Assembly: GCF_021245725.1 (NCBI RefSeq) | Contig: NZ_JAJGSX010000040.1 | Span: 17,422-81,421, forward strand | Direction of reading: 5' to 3' | Origin: Pseudonocardia sp. TRM90224 | GTDB taxonomy: Bacteria > Actinomycetota > Actinomycetes > Mycobacteriales > Pseudonocardiaceae | Length of the DNA stretch: 64,000 bases | Shown here: positions 35,939 through 43,968 of the stretch, piece after piece | Layout: each line of letters starts with the position of its first letter | How positions within the stretch are numbered: position 1 is the stretch's first letter | Translations under genes and position numbers: made by a program | Notes under the pieces: generated by a model | Database searches by the model: none | Seen by the model: the letters and a program-made list of their open reading frames with translations, nothing else | What the model was told of the DNA's origin: nothing

Positions 35939-36869
35939 CGGACCGGCTCGCGTCGACAGCGCGCCGGACGTCCTCGGCGACGAGGTCGGAGTTGATCGCG
36001 ATGGCGGCACGCACGCCGTCCGCGGCGGCGTTGCCGACCTGGGCCATCAGGTTGTCGACGTTGCCGGCCGCCCACACCCCGGGCGCGACCTGCAGGGTCG
36101 CGGGGTCGGCGCCCACGCGCTGCCCGATCCCGGCCGGGTGCTCGGCGAGCTCGACGCCGAGCCCCGGAACGTCGCGAGCCAGGTAGCGGGGTGTGACCAC
36201 CAGCGCTTCGCACGCCACCACCTCGCCGCTGCGCAGCCGCAGCCCGCGCAGCCGGTCGTCGGCCACCGCCAACGCCGTGACCTCGCCGTCGACCACCCGC
36301 ACGCGACGGGCGCCCAGCTGCTCCCGCTCCTCGTCGGTGAGGGCGAACCCGGTGTGCCTGAACAGCGTCAGATCGCTGCTCCACTGGCCCATGAGCAACG
36401 CCATGTGCATGGTCATCGGCCCGGTCGCGAGCACCCCGATCGTGCGGTCGCGGACCTCCCACCCGTGGCAGTACGGGCAATGCAGCACGTCCCGGCCCCA
36501 GCGTTCCCGCAACCCCGGCACGGCAGGCAGCTCGTCGACCAGCCCGGTGGCCAGCAGGAGCCGGCGCGCCCGCACCGGAGCCGCACCCTCGATGTCGACG
36601 ACGAACCCGTCGTCGGATCGGGACGCCGCCGTCACGCGGCCGAGCAGCACGCGGCCGCCGTACCCCTCGACCTCACGGCGACCGATGTCCAGCAGCTCCC
36701 CCGGCGGGACGCCGTCGCGCCCCAGGTAGCCGTGCACGGCGTCGGCGGGCGCGTTGCGCGGCTCACCCGCATCGACGACCAGCACCGACCTCCTCGCCCG
36801 CACCAACGTCAACGCTGCCGCCAACCCGGCCGCCCCGCCGCCGACCACCACCACGTCCTGCATGTCCAT
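35922..36869 (-). CDS. NAD(P)/FAD-dependent oxidoreductase, thioredoxin reductase-like
   Basis: The 315-residue protein has VVVVGGGAAGLAAALTL (FAD motif), the redox-type CPYCHGWEVRD at about 137-147 and VWAAGNVDN near the end. The CPYC pair resembles the CxxC of thioredoxin reductase. Proteins of this subgroup are often annotated as TrxR-like without proven thioredoxin partner. ATG 36869 follows GGAGG. It is divergent from the XRE-cupin gene and may be its target. Confidence 0.85.
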   Translation of the reverse strand: MDMQDVVVVGGGAAGLAAALTLVRARRSVLVVDAGEPRNAPADAVHGYLGRDGVPPGELLDIGRREVEGYGGRVLLGRVTAASRSDDGFVVDIEGAAPVRARRLLLATGLVDELPAVPGLRERWGRDVLHCPYCHGWEVRDRTIGVLATGPMTMHMALLMGQWSSDLTLFRHTGFALTDEEREQLGARRVRVVDGEVTALAVADDRLRGLRLRSGEVVACEALVVTPRYLARDVPGLGVELAEHPAGIGQRVGADPATLQVAPGVWAAGNVDNLMAQVGNAAADGVRAAIAINSDLVAEDVRRAVDASRSVSAAR

Positions 36870-36912
36870 CACGCCACCTCCGAGGCACGACCATCGGCCC
36901 GGTCGGGCGCGC

Positions 36913-36941
36913 TTGACAAAGTTCTTTGCAGGACGTGCAAA
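36913..36941 (+). promoter_or_regulatory. Promoter and palindrome of the XRE-cupin gene
   Basis: TTGACA (36913-36918) is followed, after 17 bp, by TGCAAA (36936-36941), the -10 position. TTTGCA-GGACG-TGCAAA (36925-36941) is a perfect 6-bp inverted repeat covering that -10 region; CAAAG-TT-CTTTG (36918-36929) overlaps it. GTG 36949 is only 7 nt after the -10, so the message may be leaderless. Confidence 0.6.
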
Positions 36942-36948
36942 TGGCGGC

Positions 36949-37533
36949 GTGACCGACGACGTGGAGGAAGTGCTCGCCCAGGTGGGGTCGCGGCTGCGCG
37001 CGCTGCGCCGGAGCCGCGACACCACCCTGGCCGAGCTCGCCACGGAAACCGGCTTCTCGATCAGCACGCTCTCCCGGCTCGAATCCGGCAAACGACGCCC
37101 GACACTCGAAATCCTGATCCCGCTCGCTCGCTACTACCGCGTGCCGCTCGACGAGCTCGTCGGCGCGCCCGCGACGGGCGACCCGCGGCTGCACCTGAAG
37201 CCGCGGAACCACCACGGGCGCACCATCGTCCCGCTAACCCGGTACCCGGGTGGGCTGCAGGCCTACAAGCAGCTGTTCCCCGGGAGCAGCGCCGAGCCCC
37301 ATCCCGAACCGCGCACCCACGAAGGCCACGAGTGGTTGTGCGTGCTCAGCGGCCGGCTCCGGCTCATCCTCGGTGAGCAGGACGTCGTGCTGGGCCCCGG
37401 CGAGATCGCCGAGTTCGACACCCGCGTGCCGCACTGGATCGGCAGCTCCGACGGCAAGCCGGTGGAGATCCTCAACCTGTTCGGACCGCAGGGCGAGCGG
37501 ACCCGCACCACGGCCCGGACCGAACGCCCCTGA
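36949..37533 (+). CDS. XRE-family regulator with C-terminal cupin domain
   Basis: The 194-residue protein has a helix-turn-helix (about 8-62; LAELATETGFSISTLSRLESGKRRPTLE) and a cupin barrel (about 85-180; HEGHEWLCVLSGRLRLILGEQDVVLGPGEIAEFDTRVPHWI). Such proteins sense small ligands and often repress a neighbouring enzyme gene; here the divergent flavin reductase is the likely target. GTG 36949 probably begins a leaderless mRNA. Confidence 0.9.
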   Translation: MTDDVEEVLAQVGSRLRALRRSRDTTLAELATETGFSISTLSRLESGKRRPTLEILIPLARYYRVPLDELVGAPATGDPRLHLKPRNHHGRTIVPLTRYPGGLQAYKQLFPGSSAEPHPEPRTHEGHEWLCVLSGRLRLILGEQDVVLGPGEIAEFDTRVPHWIGSSDGKPVEILNLFGPQGERTRTTARTERP

Positions 37534-37544
37534 GCAGGGACGAT

Positions 37545-37845
37545 TCAGGTCTGCAATTTCGTGCCCCGACCGGACCGGTCCAGCGGCAGGGGCCGGCGCG
37601 GCTCACGCACGCCGGCCGTCTCCTCCGGCCGTGCGACGACGAGCGTGACGACGTCCCAACGCTGCAGGACCGTGCCCGGTGGCGGCGACTGGTCGACGAC
37701 CCGCCCGTGCATCAGAGGTTCCGGGCTGTCCGGGTTCGCGCCTTGGCAGGCCAATCCGAGATCGTGCCCCCCGCAACCATGCGTCGAGCGCTTGCCGCCC
37801 ACGGAAATCCGGTACGGCTACCTCACCAGAAGTGGTTTCGGCCAC
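37545..37845 (-). pseudogene. Small PASTA-domain protein, frameshifted at a G6 run
   Basis: The start (from GTG 37845, AETTSGEVAVPDFRGRQALDAWLRG) and the end (LGLACQGANPDSPEP to VVDQSPPPGTVLQRWDVVTLVVA) together make one PASTA domain but lie in different frames. The shift falls at six C on the plus strand (37767-37772); five would restore a product of about 99 residues. PASTA domains bind muropeptides or beta-lactams, usually in kinases or PBPs, so a stand-alone one is odd. Sequencing error, slippage or decay are all possible. Confidence 0.7.
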
Positions 37846-37894
37846 ATATCTTCACCCGCCGCGAATGCTACCGGCCGTGGCACCGGCGCGGAAC

Positions 37895-39088
37895 TCATTC
37901 GACCATTTCGACGAGCATCCGCGCCGCCACCGCCGCGCCGTCGACGGGCATGGCGACGCTCACCTCCGCCGCCCGCGCAGCCGTGTCGTCGCGGAGCGCG
38001 GGCTCGAGCGCTGCGGAGAGGGATTCGACGGTCGGCGTCGGGCCGTCGTGCGCTGCGCCGATGCCCAGCGCAGCCACGCGCCGCGCCCAGTACGGCTGGT
38101 CCACGATCTGCGGCACGATCACCTGCGGCGCGCCTGCCAGCGCCGCCGTCGTGGTCGTGCCGGCACCGCCGTGGTGCACGACCGCCGCCACGCGCCGGAA
38201 CAGCTCGTGGTGGTTCGTGTCGCCGACGGCGAAGCAGTCGTCCTTCTCGTCGACCAACGCCAGATCCGCCCAGCCGCGGGAGACCAGCACGCGGCGACCT
38301 CGCCCGCGGATCGCCTCGACGGCCACCGCGGCCGCGTCGGGCGCACCGGCCATCTGCATGCTCCCGAAACCCACGTACACCGGCGGGTCGCCGGCGTCGA
38401 GGAACTCGACGAGGTCCGCCGGCAGCGGCCGATCGTCGGGCATGATCCACGCGCCCGTCTGCACGACGTCGAACCCCAGCGCGCCCTCGAACGGCCAGAG
38501 CACCGGGTCGACCGCGAGCCACGGCCGCGACGTGAAGACGTGGTCGCGGACGTTCTCGACGGGCGGCAGGCCGAGCGCGGCCCGGTGGGTGTTGAGCGGC
38601 CCGCCGTACAGCGCGTCGACCCGCTCGGCGTCGATCTTCCACAGCACCCGCAGGTCGGTCTCGCCGGGAGGGAACGGCTTCCCCGGACGCGGGCCCGGCG
38701 GGTATACCAGCGACGGCATCCCGACCCGGTGGAACCCGGCGAGCACGTAGTGGATGCCGAGGTGCTCGGCCACCGACCGGACGCCTGCGGGCATCAGGCC
38801 GCTTGCGACGATCGCGTCGCAGTCCTGCGCCGCCTTCCCGATCACCTCGAAGTGCTCGGCGACCAGCGCGGCGGCCACGTCCGCCGGCGACGGTTTCGAG
38901 GCGACCAGCGCCCGCACCGCGAAGCCCATCGCCACGAACTCCACACCGACCTCGGCCACCCGCTCCGCGAAGTCCGGAGGCGCGCACATCCGCACGTCGA
39001 CCCCCTGTGCCCGCAGCTCGAGCGCCAGCCCCAGCAACGGCTCGACGTCCCCGCGGGACCCCCATGTCGACAACAGAACTCGCACCAC
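37895..39088 (-). CDS. Glycosyltransferase family 1, glycopeptide (Gtf) type
   Basis: The 397-residue GT-B enzyme starts VRVLLSTWGSRGDVEPLLGLALELRAQGVDVRMCAPPDFAERVAEVG, close to vancomycin-family GtfB/GtfE by memory, and has VVHHGGAGTTTTAALAGAPQVIVPQIVDQPYWARRVAALGIGAAHDGPTPT, the nucleotide-sugar site. Such enzymes glycosylate natural products or, in non-producers, membrane sterols, lipids or antibiotics. No scaffold gene is near, so the acceptor is unknown. Two adjacent GTG starts follow AGGGAG. Confidence 0.85.
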   Translation of the reverse strand: MVRVLLSTWGSRGDVEPLLGLALELRAQGVDVRMCAPPDFAERVAEVGVEFVAMGFAVRALVASKPSPADVAAALVAEHFEVIGKAAQDCDAIVASGLMPAGVRSVAEHLGIHYVLAGFHRVGMPSLVYPPGPRPGKPFPPGETDLRVLWKIDAERVDALYGGPLNTHRAALGLPPVENVRDHVFTSRPWLAVDPVLWPFEGALGFDVVQTGAWIMPDDRPLPADLVEFLDAGDPPVYVGFGSMQMAGAPDAAAVAVEAIRGRGRRVLVSRGWADLALVDEKDDCFAVGDTNHHELFRRVAAVVHHGGAGTTTTAALAGAPQVIVPQIVDQPYWARRVAALGIGAAHDGPTPTVESLSAALEPALRDDTAARAAEVSVAMPVDGAAVAARMLVEMVE

Positions 39089-39132
39089 ACACTCCCTGTC
39101 CCGCCTGGTCCCAGGCGTTCGGCCGCGAATTG

Positions 39133-39158
39133 TGCGGCAAGAATGGGGTCTTGCCGCA
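39133..39158. promoter_or_regulatory. Perfect palindrome TGCGGCAAGA-N6-TCTTGCCGCA upstream of the glycosyltransferase
   Basis: Perfect 10-bp arms separated by 6 bp lie 45 bp before the GTG start of the glycosyltransferase. This is a likely operator for a dimeric repressor or a leader hairpin. No regulator gene is adjacent. Confidence 0.6.
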
Positions 39159-39405
39159 AGCCCGGGGGTGCGCTATACGTTGAAATGGGGAAGAAACGGG
39201 TAGCTTCGAACCGGTGCTGAACTACGGCCTCGACGTATCCGATATCGAGCACGACCGCGCGCTGCCCGACCTGGCGGCCGAAGGCGACGAACTCGACGTG
39301 CTGGTCGCCGCGGCGACATCATCGACGCTTGGGGAGACGACCTCCGCCTGTCGCGGGAATGATCGTCTCGGGCTCGGCCGGCCTGGGGCCGGACGGTCCC
39401 GGGGA

Positions 39406-39460
39406 GGCCAGGAAAGCCACTTTGCTGCCCTGTGAGGGCCGGAAAGTGGCTTTCCTGCCC
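39406..39460. repeat. R2 palindromic repeat, copy 2
   Basis: CAGGAAAGCCACTTT (39409-39423) pairs with AAAGTGGCTTTCCTG (39443-39457), with an inner stem GCCCT-GTG-AGGGC (39427-39439). It lies between divergent intact genes but 3' of the minus-strand remnant at 39532-39699 and of the plus-strand fragment near 39214-39357. Confidence 0.88.
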
Positions 39461-39531
39461 TTGCGCGCGCAACGCACGCATCCGCCCCTGGCCACCGCGG
39501 GCCTGTGTGCGCGGCCGAGCGCGACTCCTCG

Positions 39532-39699
39532 TCAGAACGTCGCCACCCAGTACCGCCGCTTCATGCCAACGACGGACGCCCGCAGGTCGGGAGTGGGGTC
39601 GACGAAGATCGGCACCGCGTCGTTCTCGGCGAAACCACGTCGCCTCACGACCGACCGTCCGAGATCCTCATCCGGTGTGCGGAGATCGAGAAGGCATCT
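39532..39699 (-). pseudogene. C-terminal remnant of a hypothetical gene
   Basis: The minus strand ends a frame with LRTPDEDLGRSVVRRRGFAENDAVPIF, then VDPTPDLRASVVGMKRRYWVATF and stop, which looks like a real protein C-terminus. Upstream the frame runs antisense into the SUKH-like gene with poor composition, so the 5' part is missing. The R2 hairpin follows its stop, as for other genes. The family is not recognised. Confidence 0.4.
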
Positions 39700-39700
39700 C

Positions 39701-40387
39701 GTGAGGGGAAGAGCCGCGACCTGGCCCGACCGGGCGTTGCCGCCAGGTCTGAGCCGGCGGGCGGAGCGCCTGCTCGCGACCTCCGCGGTGTGGATCGACC
39801 CCGCAGATCTCGTTGACATCGACGCATTTCGGGAGCAGTGGGAGAACGATCTCGGGGTTCCTTCCGAGGTGATCGACCGGATGAAGGCGTTCCAGGCGAT
39901 GTGGGGCGGGCTGATCCTGCCGCCGATGCCCCTCGACGACAGCTACGACGGTGGCCCGCGCGTGCTGGAAGCCACCGACCCGCTGTGGATCGACGACCTT
40001 TCGAGGCCGGGCTGGTGGTTCGATGCAGGTCCCGCCCGAACCGCACTCGCCGCGACCTTCGTGATCGGCCCCGACGGGACCTTCGGACACGAAGACGACC
40101 GAGTCGTACCGCTGCACGCCTCGATAGCAGGCTGGGTCGAAGCAGTTGCGCTCGCCTACGCGGCGATGGAGCGCGCCGAAACGATCACCAGGTACTCCGG
40201 TGACGCGGTCGCCGACGTCGATCTCACCGGGATGGAACCCGTGCCCGAGACGGCCGGGCTCGCCGACACGTGGTGGTACCGGCCCGACACCCTCGTCTCG
40301 ATCCACACCGGTTGTGCCGAGCTCTACACGATCCCCGGCAGCCGGACGGCTCACGTGTACACCGGCATCGGTCCGCGAGCACTCTGA
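39701..40387 (+). CDS. SMI1/KNR4 (SUKH)-like hypothetical protein
   Basis: The 228-residue acidic protein has features of the SUKH fold: WIDPADLVDIDAFREQWENDLGVPSEVIDRMKAFQAMWGGLILPP, then FVIGPDGTFGHEDD and HASIAGWVEAVALAYA. SUKH proteins are often immunity proteins against toxin nucleases, but no toxin gene lies nearby. GTG 39701 has an AAGG about seven bases upstream. A strong hairpin (40392-40457) follows the stop. Confidence 0.55.
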   Translation: MRGRAATWPDRALPPGLSRRAERLLATSAVWIDPADLVDIDAFREQWENDLGVPSEVIDRMKAFQAMWGGLILPPMPLDDSYDGGPRVLEATDPLWIDDLSRPGWWFDAGPARTALAATFVIGPDGTFGHEDDRVVPLHASIAGWVEAVALAYAAMERAETITRYSGDAVADVDLTGMEPVPETAGLADTWWYRPDTLVSIHTGCAELYTIPGSRTAHVYTGIGPRAL

Positions 40388-40391
40388 GCCA

Positions 40392-40457
40392 CCCGCCGAG
40401 AATGACGTCATTGCCGATTCCGGGCCCAGAAACGGCCATCACGTCAATCTCGGCGGG
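40392..40457. terminator. Bidirectional hairpin between convergent genes
   Basis: CCCGCCGAGAATGACGT (40392-40408) pairs with ACGTCAATCTCGGCGGG (40441-40457) with one mismatch; GCCG and CGGC inside extend it. The right arm covers the stop codon of the SnoaL-like gene. The nested design resembles R1 and R2 but the sequence is different and is found once here. Confidence 0.7.
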
Positions 40458-40917
40458 CGGCGTTGAGCCACGGATAGCGCGCGGTGTCGGAGCCGGCGTA
40501 GTCGGGGTCGAGGTAGATGAAGCAGCGCTGGATCAGGAAGTCGCGGATCTCGAACACGTCGCACCACCGGCCGGCGCCCCAGTCGGGCACACCTGCGCGC
40601 CACGGGCCGTCCTGGTGCTCACCGAAGCTGGTGCCCTCGGCGACGATCGTGTCGCCGCCGGAGAAGATCCAGTTGAAGCTCGCGTAGTCGTGCTTGATCG
40701 CGGTGATGGTGCCGCCGACGTCGCTGAACAGTCGGCCGATCTGCTCGCACCCCTCGGCGATGCCCCACTTGGGGAAGTACACCTGCGCGTCCCCGGCGAA
40801 CAGGTCGAGGATGCTCCCCCCACTGCTCGTGGTGCCGCCGTGGTCGAACGCCTTGAGGTACTCCAGCGCGACCGACTTGCGCTGCTCATCGGTCATGGTC
40901 TGCGTGGTGATGGCCAT
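40444..40917 (-). CDS. SnoaL-like / NTF2-fold protein
   Basis: The 157-residue protein has the cone-barrel pattern LEYLKAFDHGG, ILDLFAGDAQVYFPKWG, GRLFSDVGGTITAIKHDYASFNWIFSGGDTIVAEGTSFGEHQ and WCDVFEIRDFLIQRCFIYLDPDYAG. Such proteins are isomerases, hydrolases or binding proteins. It lies 34 bp after the dioxygenase gene on the same strand, suggesting a two-gene operon in aromatic or quinone handling. Confidence 0.75.
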   Translation of the reverse strand: MAITTQTMTDEQRKSVALEYLKAFDHGGTTSSGGSILDLFAGDAQVYFPKWGIAEGCEQIGRLFSDVGGTITAIKHDYASFNWIFSGGDTIVAEGTSFGEHQDGPWRAGVPDWGAGRWCDVFEIRDFLIQRCFIYLDPDYAGSDTARYPWLNAARRD

Positions 40918-40951
40918 CGTCGACTCCGGTGTCCGGGCGGGTGCAGGCGGT

Positions 40952-41902
40952 TCAGATGTCGATGGGCTCGAGCTGGTCGAGCAGTTCCGTGCGCCGGGAC
41001 TCGAACTGCTCGGGCAGCTGGAAGGCGCTGCCGAGTTCCTTGGGGGACTCGTCGCAGGTCCAACCGCCTTCGGGGTGGGTCACCGCGAGCTCGAACAGCG
41101 CGCCGCCCGGGCTGCGCACGTAGACGGACTTGAAGTACTTGCGATCCTTGAGCTCGGAGATGTCGGTGTACCCGGCCCCCTCGATGGCGAACTTCAGCTC
41201 GTCCTGGTTCTGGAGCGTCTCGGCGTTCCACGCGAAGTGATGCACCGTGCCCTCGCCGTAGCGCCACGTCCCGGGGTCGTCGGTGCGGTTGACGACGAGT
41301 TCGACGGCGCCACCCCGATCGGCCGCCCCGACCTGCAGCGCGACGCGGTCACCCTCCTCGATGAGGTCCTTCGCGAACATGTGCGCCGACGTGAACTCGA
41401 CCATGTTCTCGGGGTTCGCGACGTGCACCCCGATGCCGTGGACGCCGTGGATCGCGTGCTCCGACGGGACCCCGCCGCCCGTCCAGCCCGCGCGCGAGTC
41501 GCCGTCCACGCCGACGAGCGCGTATTCGATGCCGCACGGGTGCCGCAGCAGGAGCCGCCGCCTGCCGAGCACCTCGGCGTCGGTCACGTCGACGTGGCGC
41601 TCGGCCAGTCGCGCAGACCAGTAGTCGAGCGACCCGCTCGGCACTGCGAGCAGCACCTCGCGGGCCTGGTTGGTCCCGCGCCTGCCCATCAGCCCGGCCT
41701 GGCGGAACGGGAACGTCGTCACCACCGCGCTCGGGTCGCCGCCCGCATTGCTGTAGTAGAGGTGGTAGATCGGCGTCGAACCGTCGAACAGGACCGTGCG
41801 CTTGATGAAGCGCAGGCCGAGCGTGCCGACGTGGAAGTCGACGTCCTCCTGTGCGGATCCCACGGACAACGTCACGTGGTGGCTGCCGTCGAGATGGGCC
41901 AT
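40952..41902 (-). CDS. Ring-cleaving dioxygenase of the glyoxalase superfamily (MhqO/PcpA-like)
   Basis: The 316-residue protein has two vicinal-oxygen-chelate halves. Likely iron ligands are a His in GSHHVTLSV (about 7-9), His in GTVHHFAWN and Glu in GGALFELAVTHPEGG. The family opens hydroquinones (PcpA, LinE, MhqO) with Fe(II). ATG 41902 follows GGAGG. It is divergent from an AraC regulator and near a MhqD-like hydrolase, a combination similar to quinone-detoxification operons of Bacillus. Confidence 0.85.
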   Translation of the reverse strand: MAHLDGSHHVTLSVGSAQEDVDFHVGTLGLRFIKRTVLFDGSTPIYHLYYSNAGGDPSAVVTTFPFRQAGLMGRRGTNQAREVLLAVPSGSLDYWSARLAERHVDVTDAEVLGRRRLLLRHPCGIEYALVGVDGDSRAGWTGGGVPSEHAIHGVHGIGVHVANPENMVEFTSAHMFAKDLIEEGDRVALQVGAADRGGAVELVVNRTDDPGTWRYGEGTVHHFAWNAETLQNQDELKFAIEGAGYTDISELKDRKYFKSVYVRSPGGALFELAVTHPEGGWTCDESPKELGSAFQLPEQFESRRTELLDQLEPIDI

Positions 41903-42061
41903 GGGAACCTCCGCTGGATCGCCGGACGGCCCCACGCTAGGACGAGCGCGCCGAGGTGTGGCATTGCCGGCGCTGCACGACAACGATCCGGTCCGGCGGT
42001 GCGCTCCCTGACAATCCCGGGGGCGACCATCGAGACCTGGTGCCCGTGAGGAACGGCCGCG

Positions 42062-43054
42062 ATGATGTCGGCAACGTCGTCACCGGAGACCGACATGCCC
42101 CTGCTCGTCGACACCAGCACCGTGCCTGCGCCCGACCGGTTCGACTACTGGGCCGGTGCGCACGACCGGGTCCTGCACCCGCTGCGCCTCGATCGCCCTG
42201 GCCGCGATCCCTTCACCGGTCGCATCCAGGCCCACCGCGTCGGGGCCGTCACCGTGTTCCGCATCGAGGGTGACGCGTCGGCGATCGAGCGGACCGCACG
42301 GCTCGTGGCGCAGCAGGATCCGGAGGAGCTGCAGGTCACGCACCTGGTGCGGGGCCGGTTCCGGATCGAGCAGGGCGGCCGCACCGCGTTCGTCGGCGCC
42401 GGTGATCTCGCCGGCTACGAGACGTCGCACCCGTACCGGGTCGAGTCGGCAGGGCCGTTCGAGCTGCTGCTGTTCACGCTCCCGCGGACGCTGCTCGGCG
42501 CCCGCGCCGACGCGATCTGCGCGCGGACCGCCAGCACCCTCGACGGCCGGTCGGGGACGGTCGCGATCGCCGGGTCGTTCCTGCGCAACCTCGCCGACCG
42601 CATAGAGGACGGCAGCCTCGACGCGAACGCGGCCGGGCTGGGTGACTGCGTCGCGGACATGGTGCGGATGGTGTTCAGCGCCGACCGCTCGTCCACGGCG
42701 AACATCGACCGGCCGGTCGATGCGCTCTTCACGCAGGTCACGGCCTACGTCGACGTGCACATCGCCGATCCGGCGCTCACCCCGCGCAGCCTGGCGGCGG
42801 CGCACTTCGTCTCGCCGCGGCTGCTGCACCGCACGTTCGCGGAGCGGGGGCACACCGTCGCCGGCTGGATCCGCACCCGCCGGCTCGACACGGTCGCCCG
42901 CGACCTGTCCGACCCGGCGCTGGCAGCCCGCTCCATCCGGGCCGTCGCGGCGTCGCGCGGGTTCACCGACACGCCCCACTTCAACCGGTTGTTCCGGCAG
43001 GTCCACGGCTGCACGCCCGGCGAGTACCGGGCGGGGCTCAGCGCACCGAGGTGA
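42062..43054 (+). CDS. AraC family transcriptional regulator
   Basis: The 330-residue protein has an AraC-binding-like N-terminal domain (about 20-200; cf. FeaR/NtpR type) and a C-terminal double helix-turn-helix (LTPRSLAAAHFVSPRLLHRTFAERGHTVAGWIRTRRLD, then SIRAVAASRGFTDTPHFNRLFRQVHGCTPGEYR). ATG 42062 follows GAGGA. It lies divergent from the dioxygenase gene and probably activates it. The 3' end overlaps the hydrolase gene by 17 bp. Confidence 0.9.
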   Translation: MMSATSSPETDMPLLVDTSTVPAPDRFDYWAGAHDRVLHPLRLDRPGRDPFTGRIQAHRVGAVTVFRIEGDASAIERTARLVAQQDPEELQVTHLVRGRFRIEQGGRTAFVGAGDLAGYETSHPYRVESAGPFELLLFTLPRTLLGARADAICARTASTLDGRSGTVAIAGSFLRNLADRIEDGSLDANAAGLGDCVADMVRMVFSADRSSTANIDRPVDALFTQVTAYVDVHIADPALTPRSLAAAHFVSPRLLHRTFAERGHTVAGWIRTRRLDTVARDLSDPALAARSIRAVAASRGFTDTPHFNRLFRQVHGCTPGEYRAGLSAPR

Positions 43055-43661
43055 GCAACTCCCGGGTAGCGGCGACCGCGTCGTCGTTGACGCGGTGCTC
43101 GCGATCGTCGTAAACCCGCCGATCGACCACCGCGCCACGATCGCGCAGGACGACCATCGTCTCGTCGACCCGATCGAGCGGGACCCATGCGTCGTGGCGG
43201 CTGCTCGCCAGTAGCACGGGGGTCCCCTCCAGCGAGCCGCCCGGCCCGGGCCGGTACCCGGGCGGCCCGAAGAATCCCCCGGTCAGCAGCGCGGCGCCGG
43301 CGAACCGGCGCGGCGCACGCAGGAGCAGCTCGGTCACCAGGCACGCCCCTTGGGAGAAGCCGACCAGCACTGTCCGGTCGAGGCCGAAACCCGTCGCTGC
43401 CACGGCCGCCTCGATGGCGGCCAACGCATGGTCGAGGGCGGGCTGGTTGCGCGCCTCCGGCTCGGTGAACCGGCCCGGGTACCAGGTACGGCCCGCCGCG
43501 CGGGGCAGCAGATAGGCCACGTCGTCGACCGCGACCCGGTCCAGCACCGCGAGCATGTACTCCGGGTCCTGGTCCCGACCGTGCACCACGACAGCGGCCG
43601 CGCGTGCACTGCCGGCCGGAGCACCGGCTGCCGCGACCGGTTCGAGCAGGTGCGGATTCAT
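43038..43661 (-). CDS. Carboxylesterase/phospholipase-like alpha/beta hydrolase (MhqD-like)
   Basis: The 207-residue enzyme has VVVHGRDQDPEYMLAVLDRV, the nucleophile elbow GFSQGACL (Ser about 115), an Asp in SSRHDAWVPLDR and a His in YDDREHRVNDD. B. subtilis MhqD, a member of this family, lies with the hydroquinone dioxygenase MhqO in the quinone-defence regulon. ATG 43661 (MNPHLLEPV) is the likely start; ATG 43688 is possible. Confidence 0.82.
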   Translation of the reverse strand: MNPHLLEPVAAAGAPAGSARAAAVVVHGRDQDPEYMLAVLDRVAVDDVAYLLPRAAGRTWYPGRFTEPEARNQPALDHALAAIEAAVAATGFGLDRTVLVGFSQGACLVTELLLRAPRRFAGAALLTGGFFGPPGYRPGPGGSLEGTPVLLASSRHDAWVPLDRVDETMVVLRDRGAVVDRRVYDDREHRVNDDAVAATRELLTSVR

Positions 43662-43760
43662 CACCGGCCCATCGTGTCCGACGGACATGACACCGCAAAG
43701 AGGCTGGTGCCGACCGACGACAACGGCGTTCACCGTCGGAGAGAAACTGCTGGTCAGAGC

Positions 43761-43834
43761 TGGAGCGGGCGACGGGAATCGAACCCGCGTAGCCAGTTTG
43801 GAAGACTGGGGCTCTACCATTGAGCTACGCCCGC
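43761..43834 (-). tRNA. tRNA-Gly (anticodon TCC)
   Basis: The minus strand folds as a 74-nt tRNA, with acceptor GCGGGCG paired to CGCCCGC, D arm AGCTCAATGGTAGAGC, anticodon loop CTTCCAA (TCC), T arm GCGGG-TTCGATT-CCCGT, discriminator T and encoded CCA. It lies in the gap upstream of the hydrolase gene. Confidence 0.95.
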
Positions 43835-43968
43835 GTGCCCGCGGGGCGGGCCCGCGAACCCCCTCAGCCTAGCGGATGCCGTCGTGACCGTTTCCGGCCA
43901 CCACCGCCACCCCCGAAATCGGCGCGCCGCAGCGGCCGGACATACCGGACACTGGTCCGGGGGGATCG

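Larger units (their letters stand above)
39089..39700. other. 612-bp region between divergent genes
   Basis: This gap contains the palindrome 39133-39158, the R2 repeat 39406-39460 and a C-terminal gene remnant at 39532-39699. A plus-strand stretch, about 39214-39357, reads like protein (LNYGLDVSDIEHDRALPDLAAEGDELDVLVAA, then in another frame IIDAWGDDLRLSRE and stop), suggesting a second decayed coding fragment. Nothing else was found. Confidence 0.4.
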
